From positions 1 through 48,554 of the forward strand of contig PKUI01000161.1 in the NCBI GenBank assembly GCA_002869605.1: a stretch of 48,554 bases of DNA, given 5' to 3'. Every line of letters begins with the position of its first letter. The first letter of the stretch is position 1. Below, one piece after another: positions 45,469-48,554 of this stretch. A model generated the notes under the pieces. The model saw only the letters and a list, made by a program, of their open reading frames with translations. It was not told where the DNA came from and did no database searches. The stretch is from Desulfuromonas sp. (GTDB taxonomy: Bacteria; Desulfobacterota; Desulfuromonadia; Desulfuromonadales; SZUA-401). Both the position numbers and the translations under genes were made by a program.

Positions 45469-48126
45469 TTACATCAGCGCCTGAATCTTCTTCAGACTCT
45501 CTTGCAAGATACCGAGTTTCTCCTCGGCCGCCGCAAGCTTGCCACGGTCCTTTTCGAGAACCGCCGCCGGGGCATTGGCAACGAACTTATCGTTGGAGAG
45601 TTTCTTGGTAAACATGTCGACATCCTTCTGGGCCTTGGCGATCTCCTTGGTAAGACGCTTCTCCTCCTCGCCAAGATTGACCAGCCCGGCAAGCGGCAGT
45701 AGCACTTCGACATCACCGGCCACCTGGGTCGCCGCCTGCTCGGGATGTTCGACACCGACACCACAGCTAAAGTCACCCACCCTGCCGAGAGCCTCCACAT
45801 AGACGGCATAGTCGTTGAGGATGGTTGCCGTCTCAGCATCCTTACAGTCAAGCACCACCGCGACCTGTTTGGAAGGTGGCACGTCCATTTCGCCGCGAAT
45901 ATTGCGGATGGCGCGCACTACATCCATGACGATCTCCATCTGCGCGGCACCCTGTTCATCGAGCGGCAGCCCCTCGCCTACGGGGTAGGCGCTCTGCATG
46001 ATGAACGCACTGGGACGTTCGCCCGGCAGGGTCTGCCAGATTTCCTCGGTGATGAACGGCATCAGCGGATGCAACAGGCGCAGCAACTGCTAGAGAACAG
46101 TGAACAGTACCGACTGGACACGCTTCTTGGCCACCGCGTCGTCACCGTAGAGATCCCCCTTGGCGAGCTCGATGTACCAGTCACAGAAGACGTTCCAGGT
46201 AAAGGCGTAAAGGATACTCGCCGCATCGTTAAACTTGTAGTCGTTCAGGGCCGCGTTGGTCTCGCGGGCCGTCTCGGCAAGCCGTACCAGAATCCAGCGA
46301 TCGGCCAGGGAGAGTTCCTCACGCTCCAGGTCGATCATCTTGGGATCAAATCCTTCGAGATTCATGAGGGTGAAACGCGCCGCGTTCCAGAGCTTGTTGG
46401 CGAATGCCTTGTAGCCACCGATCCGGTCGGTGGAGAGCTTGATGTCGCGTCCCATGGCGGCGAACGCCGCAAGGGTGTAGCGGAAGGCATCGGCGCCGTA
46501 CTCGTCGATGACGTGCAGCGGGTCGATGACGTTCCCCTTGCTCTTGGACATCTTCTGTCCCTGTGCATCACGCACCAGGGCGTGGATGTAGACATCCTTG
46601 AACGGCACCTCGTCCATGAACTTGAGGCCCATCATCATCATGCGTGCCACCCAAAAGAACAGGATATCGAAACCAGTCACCAAACAGGAGGTCGGATAGA
46701 ACTTCTGCACGGTGGCGGTGTCCTCCGGCCAACCCATGGTCGAGAACGGCCACAACGCCGAAGAGAACCAAGTATCGAGAACATCGGTCTCCTGGTGGAG
46801 GTTGGTACTACCGCACTTGGCGCATACCGCGGCGTCCTCGCGGCTGACGGTAATATGCTCGCAGTCACCGCAGAACCAGGCCGGGATACGGTGTCCCCAC
46901 CAGATATGGCGACTGATGCACCAGTCCTGGATGTTGAACATCCACTCGTAGTAAGTCTTCTCCCACTGTGCCGGGACGATGCGGGTATCCCCCTGCTGCA
47001 CCGCCTTGATCGCCTCTTCGGCCAGCGGACCGACCTTCACGTACCACTGCTTGCTCATATACGGTTCAATGACGGTCTTGCAACGGTAACACTCACCGAC
47101 CGCATTGGCGTAATCGTCGATCTTCTCTAGCAGCTCCAGGTTCTCCAGGTCGGCGACCACGTTGGCGCGAGCCTCGTAGCGTTCCTGGCCGAGGTACGGG
47201 CCACCGTTTTCGTTGATGTTGCCCGACTCGTCGAGGATGTTGATAAACTCAAGGTCGTGACGCTTGCCGATTTCAAAGTCGTTGAAGTCGTGAGCCGGGG
47301 TGATCTTAACCACGCCGGTACCGAACTCCATGTCGACATACTCGTCGGCAATGATCGGGATCTCGCGATTAATCAGCGGCAGCATGACCTTGCCGCCAAT
47401 CAGGTCGCTGTAGCGCTCGTCTTCAGGATTGACCGCCACCGCAGTGTCGCCGAGCATGGTCTCGGGACGGGTGGTCGCGACGACCAAGTAACGGTCACTG
47501 CCGACGACCGGGTAACGCAGGTGCCAGAGATGACCCTTCTTGTCCTCGTGTTCAACCTCGAGGTCTGAAAGTGCAGTGTGACAGCGCGGACACCAGTTAA
47601 TCAGGCGATTGTCACGGTAGATCAGGCCATCCTCGTAGAGGCGCACGAAAACCTCGCGCACCGCCGTGGAGAGCCCCTCGTCCATAGTGAAACGCTCACG
47701 TGCCCAGTCACAGGAGGCGCCGAGCCGTTTGAGCTGATTGATAATCTGTCCGCCCGACTCTTCGCGCCATTGCCAGACCCGCTCGACAAACGCCTCACGG
47801 CCGAGTTCATGGCGATCCCTCTGCTCTGCGGCAAGCTGCTTCTCAACCACGTTCTGGGTAGCAATGCCGGCATGGTCGGTTCCGGGCATCCACAGCACCT
47901 CATGACCGGTCATGCGCTTCCAACGCACCAAGATGTCCTGCAGGGTATTGTTCAGCGCATGCCCCATATGCAGCACGCCGGTGACGTTAGGCGGTGGGAT
48001 AACGATGGAATAGTGAGGTTTAGGAGAGTTCTCATCGGCACTGAAGGCTCCCTGTTCCTCCCAGGTCCGGTACCATTTACTTTCGACCTGCTGCGGTTCG
48101 TAGCCTTTATCGAGCTTCACTTCCAT
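45469..48126 (-). CDS. valS: Valyl-tRNA synthetase with an in-frame TAG at codon 679
   Basis: The frame is 885 residues, the normal ValRS length, but is split by TAG at 46090-46092. Before it lie the class I catalytic domain (HMGH, a HIGH-type motif), the editing domain, KMSKS (GQKMSKSKGN) and the start of the anticodon-binding domain. After it the sequence continues without a gap: X-QLLRLLHPLMPFITEEIW, then the C-terminal coiled-coil arm. In most ValRS an acidic residue (Glu/Asp) sits at X, so GAG to TAG would explain it. The 678-residue upstream product would lack most of the anticodon domain and the arm, and no ribosome site precedes a restart, so the downstream part is unlikely to be separate. 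No second valS is in the window. Read-through, suppression, sequence error or mutation are all possible. Confidence 0.93.
46090..46092 (-). other. In-frame TAG codon within valS
   Basis: The codon context is CTC TAG CAG TTG. Sequence similarity to ValRS continues in the same frame on both sides, so no frameshift is involved. Confidence 0.9.
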
Positions 48127-48180
48127 AGTGTGACAGTGTCCTTCCTTAAACTAATCGCGAGGGTAAAACCTGCAGAACAT

Positions 48181-48215
48181 AAAAAGAAACGGGGATTCTA
48201 GCAATCCCCGTTTCT
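48181..48215 (-). terminator. Rho-independent terminator upstream of valS
   Basis: On the minus strand AGAAACGGGGATT and AATCCCCGTTTCT form a 13-pair stem with a five-base loop and a short T-tract. It ends the transcript of the partial gene to the right. Confidence 0.9.
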
Positions 48216-48244
48216 CCGGTCAATAGTGTCTGTCGAGCCGTTAG

Positions 48245-48554
48245 TTAGCCGGCTTGTTCACGTATCTTTCGCAGCTCTTCCTTGATCAGGTTCTCAGCCA
48301 AATCGGGAACCACCTCCCAGGCTATCCTTTCAAGCATGCGGGCGGCAACCTTCTCCACGATGGCATTAAGCTGTTCCTCGCTAATAGCCGCTACGGCCTG
48401 CTCAACCTGTGCGGGATCAACTGCAGCAGGAGCGGGTGCAGCTGCCGGCTCAGGTGTAGGAGCGGGCGCTGCTGCCGGCTCAGGTGCAGGAGCAGGTGCA
48501 GCTGCCGGCTCAGGTGCAGGAGCAGGTGCAGCTGCCGGCTCAGGTGCAGGAGCA
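48245..48554 (-). CDS. C-terminal part of a regulator-like protein with Pro/Ala repeat linker (partial)
   Basis: About 102 residues are visible; the N-terminus lies beyond the right edge. A repetitive linker of ten-residue units (PEPAAAPAPA) precedes a helical C-terminal domain: VEQAVAAISEEQLNAIVEKVAARMLERIAWEVVPDLAENLIKEEL. This tail is typical of response-regulator-like proteins in Desulfuromonadia and Myxococcota, in which a receiver domain stands at the N-terminus; that assignment is inferred. Ends with TAA at 48245-48247. Confidence 0.75.
   Translation of the reverse strand, partial: APAPEPAAAPAPAPEPAAAPAPAPEPAAAPAPTPEPAAAPAPAAVDPAQVEQAVAAISEEQLNAIVEKVAARMLERIAWEVVPDLAENLIKEELRKIREQAG
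48441..48554. repeat. 30-bp tandem repeat in the partial edge gene
   Basis: GCTGCCGGCT starts repeat units at 48441, 48471, 48501 and 48531; the last two units are identical as far as seen and the array runs off the edge. It encodes the Pro/Ala linker. Confidence 0.9.

Noticed and set aside
45469..46086. Downstream part of valS as a separate gene (split ValRS)
   Set aside because: The only start is a TTG two codons after the TAG, with no Shine-Dalgarno, and similarity continues without gap or overlap. An interrupted single gene fits better.
46087..46092. Viral-type UAG CAR YYA read-through signal at the valS TAG
   Set aside because: The context TAG CAG TTG is close to the tobamovirus motif, but that motif is described for eukaryotic ribosomes and the last base differs; the DtxR/FeoA site does not share it.
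45745..47130. 461-codon open frame antisense to valS
   Set aside because: No recognisable domains and no ribosome site; complement of a conserved gene.

Overview
ORGANISM. The window reads as one contiguous chromosomal segment of a GC-rich Gram-negative bacterium, most likely a member of the Desulfuromonadia (Geobacter/Desulfuromonas relatives). The pointers are two PpcA-type triheme periplasmic cytochromes, many histidine kinases and sigma-54 (NtrC-class) regulators, a c-type-heme-rich cbb3 oxidase operon, and a response-regulator-like C-terminus with a Pro/Ala linker. No rRNA, tRNA, CRISPR array, insertion sequence or prophage gene was seen. LAYOUT. 1-1138: start of an RhlE-like RNA helicase (runs off the left edge) and a small secreted coiled-coil protein. 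1318-7309: a DASS dicarboxylate-type transporter, an NtrC-class regulator and a Cache-domain sensor kinase, all on the minus strand; the transporter has an excellent -24/-12 promoter. 7443-10373: a small unknown protein, a polyprenyl diphosphate synthase and a HAMP histidine kinase. 10548-18967 (plus): a complete cbb3 oxidase operon, ccoNOQP-GHIS plus a YtkA-like and a SafE-like protein, in which one c-heme domain sits on CcoO instead of CcoP. 19071-21005: a membrane-anchored XRE regulator diverging from two tandem ppcA-like genes that share a promoter module. 21102-26792: a DUF4015 glycoside-hydrolase-like protein, a GGDEF-EAL protein, a repeat-bearing DUF3108 lipoprotein and a Ca/Na antiporter. 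26977-31938: an ArsR regulator, then fur-feoB-small Cys protein-DtxR/FeoA, and ccdA/tlpA. 32012-36642: a zincin, a thioesterase, an HtrA protease and a second kinase/NtrC pair. 36756-45367 (plus): an AEC carrier, a glycosyltransferase, a PrmA-like methylase, an ECF S-component paired with a hybrid kinase, an S4 protein, an unknown membrane protein and an orphan sensor kinase. 45469-48554 (minus): valS and the C-terminus of a regulator cut by the right edge. HOW IT FITS TOGETHER. The segment combines respiration (cbb3 oxidase, periplasmic cytochromes, cytochrome c maturation, ferrous iron uptake) with sensing (five histidine kinases, two sigma-54 activators, a c-di-GMP enzyme, and XRE, ArsR, Fur and DtxR regulators). 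MOST UNUSUAL. (1) Two otherwise intact conserved genes, valS and the DtxR/FeoA gene, each carry one in-frame UAG codon, while UAG is still the ordinary stop of ten genes here. ValS should be essential, so this suggests UAG suppression, an uncertain base, or a recent mutation. (2) The two ppcA promoters share an element set with identical spacing next to a transmembrane XRE regulator with a periplasmic EF-hand-like loop. (3) A c-heme domain is relocated within the cbb3 oxidase. (4) A substrate-binding S-component is coupled to a hybrid histidine kinase.
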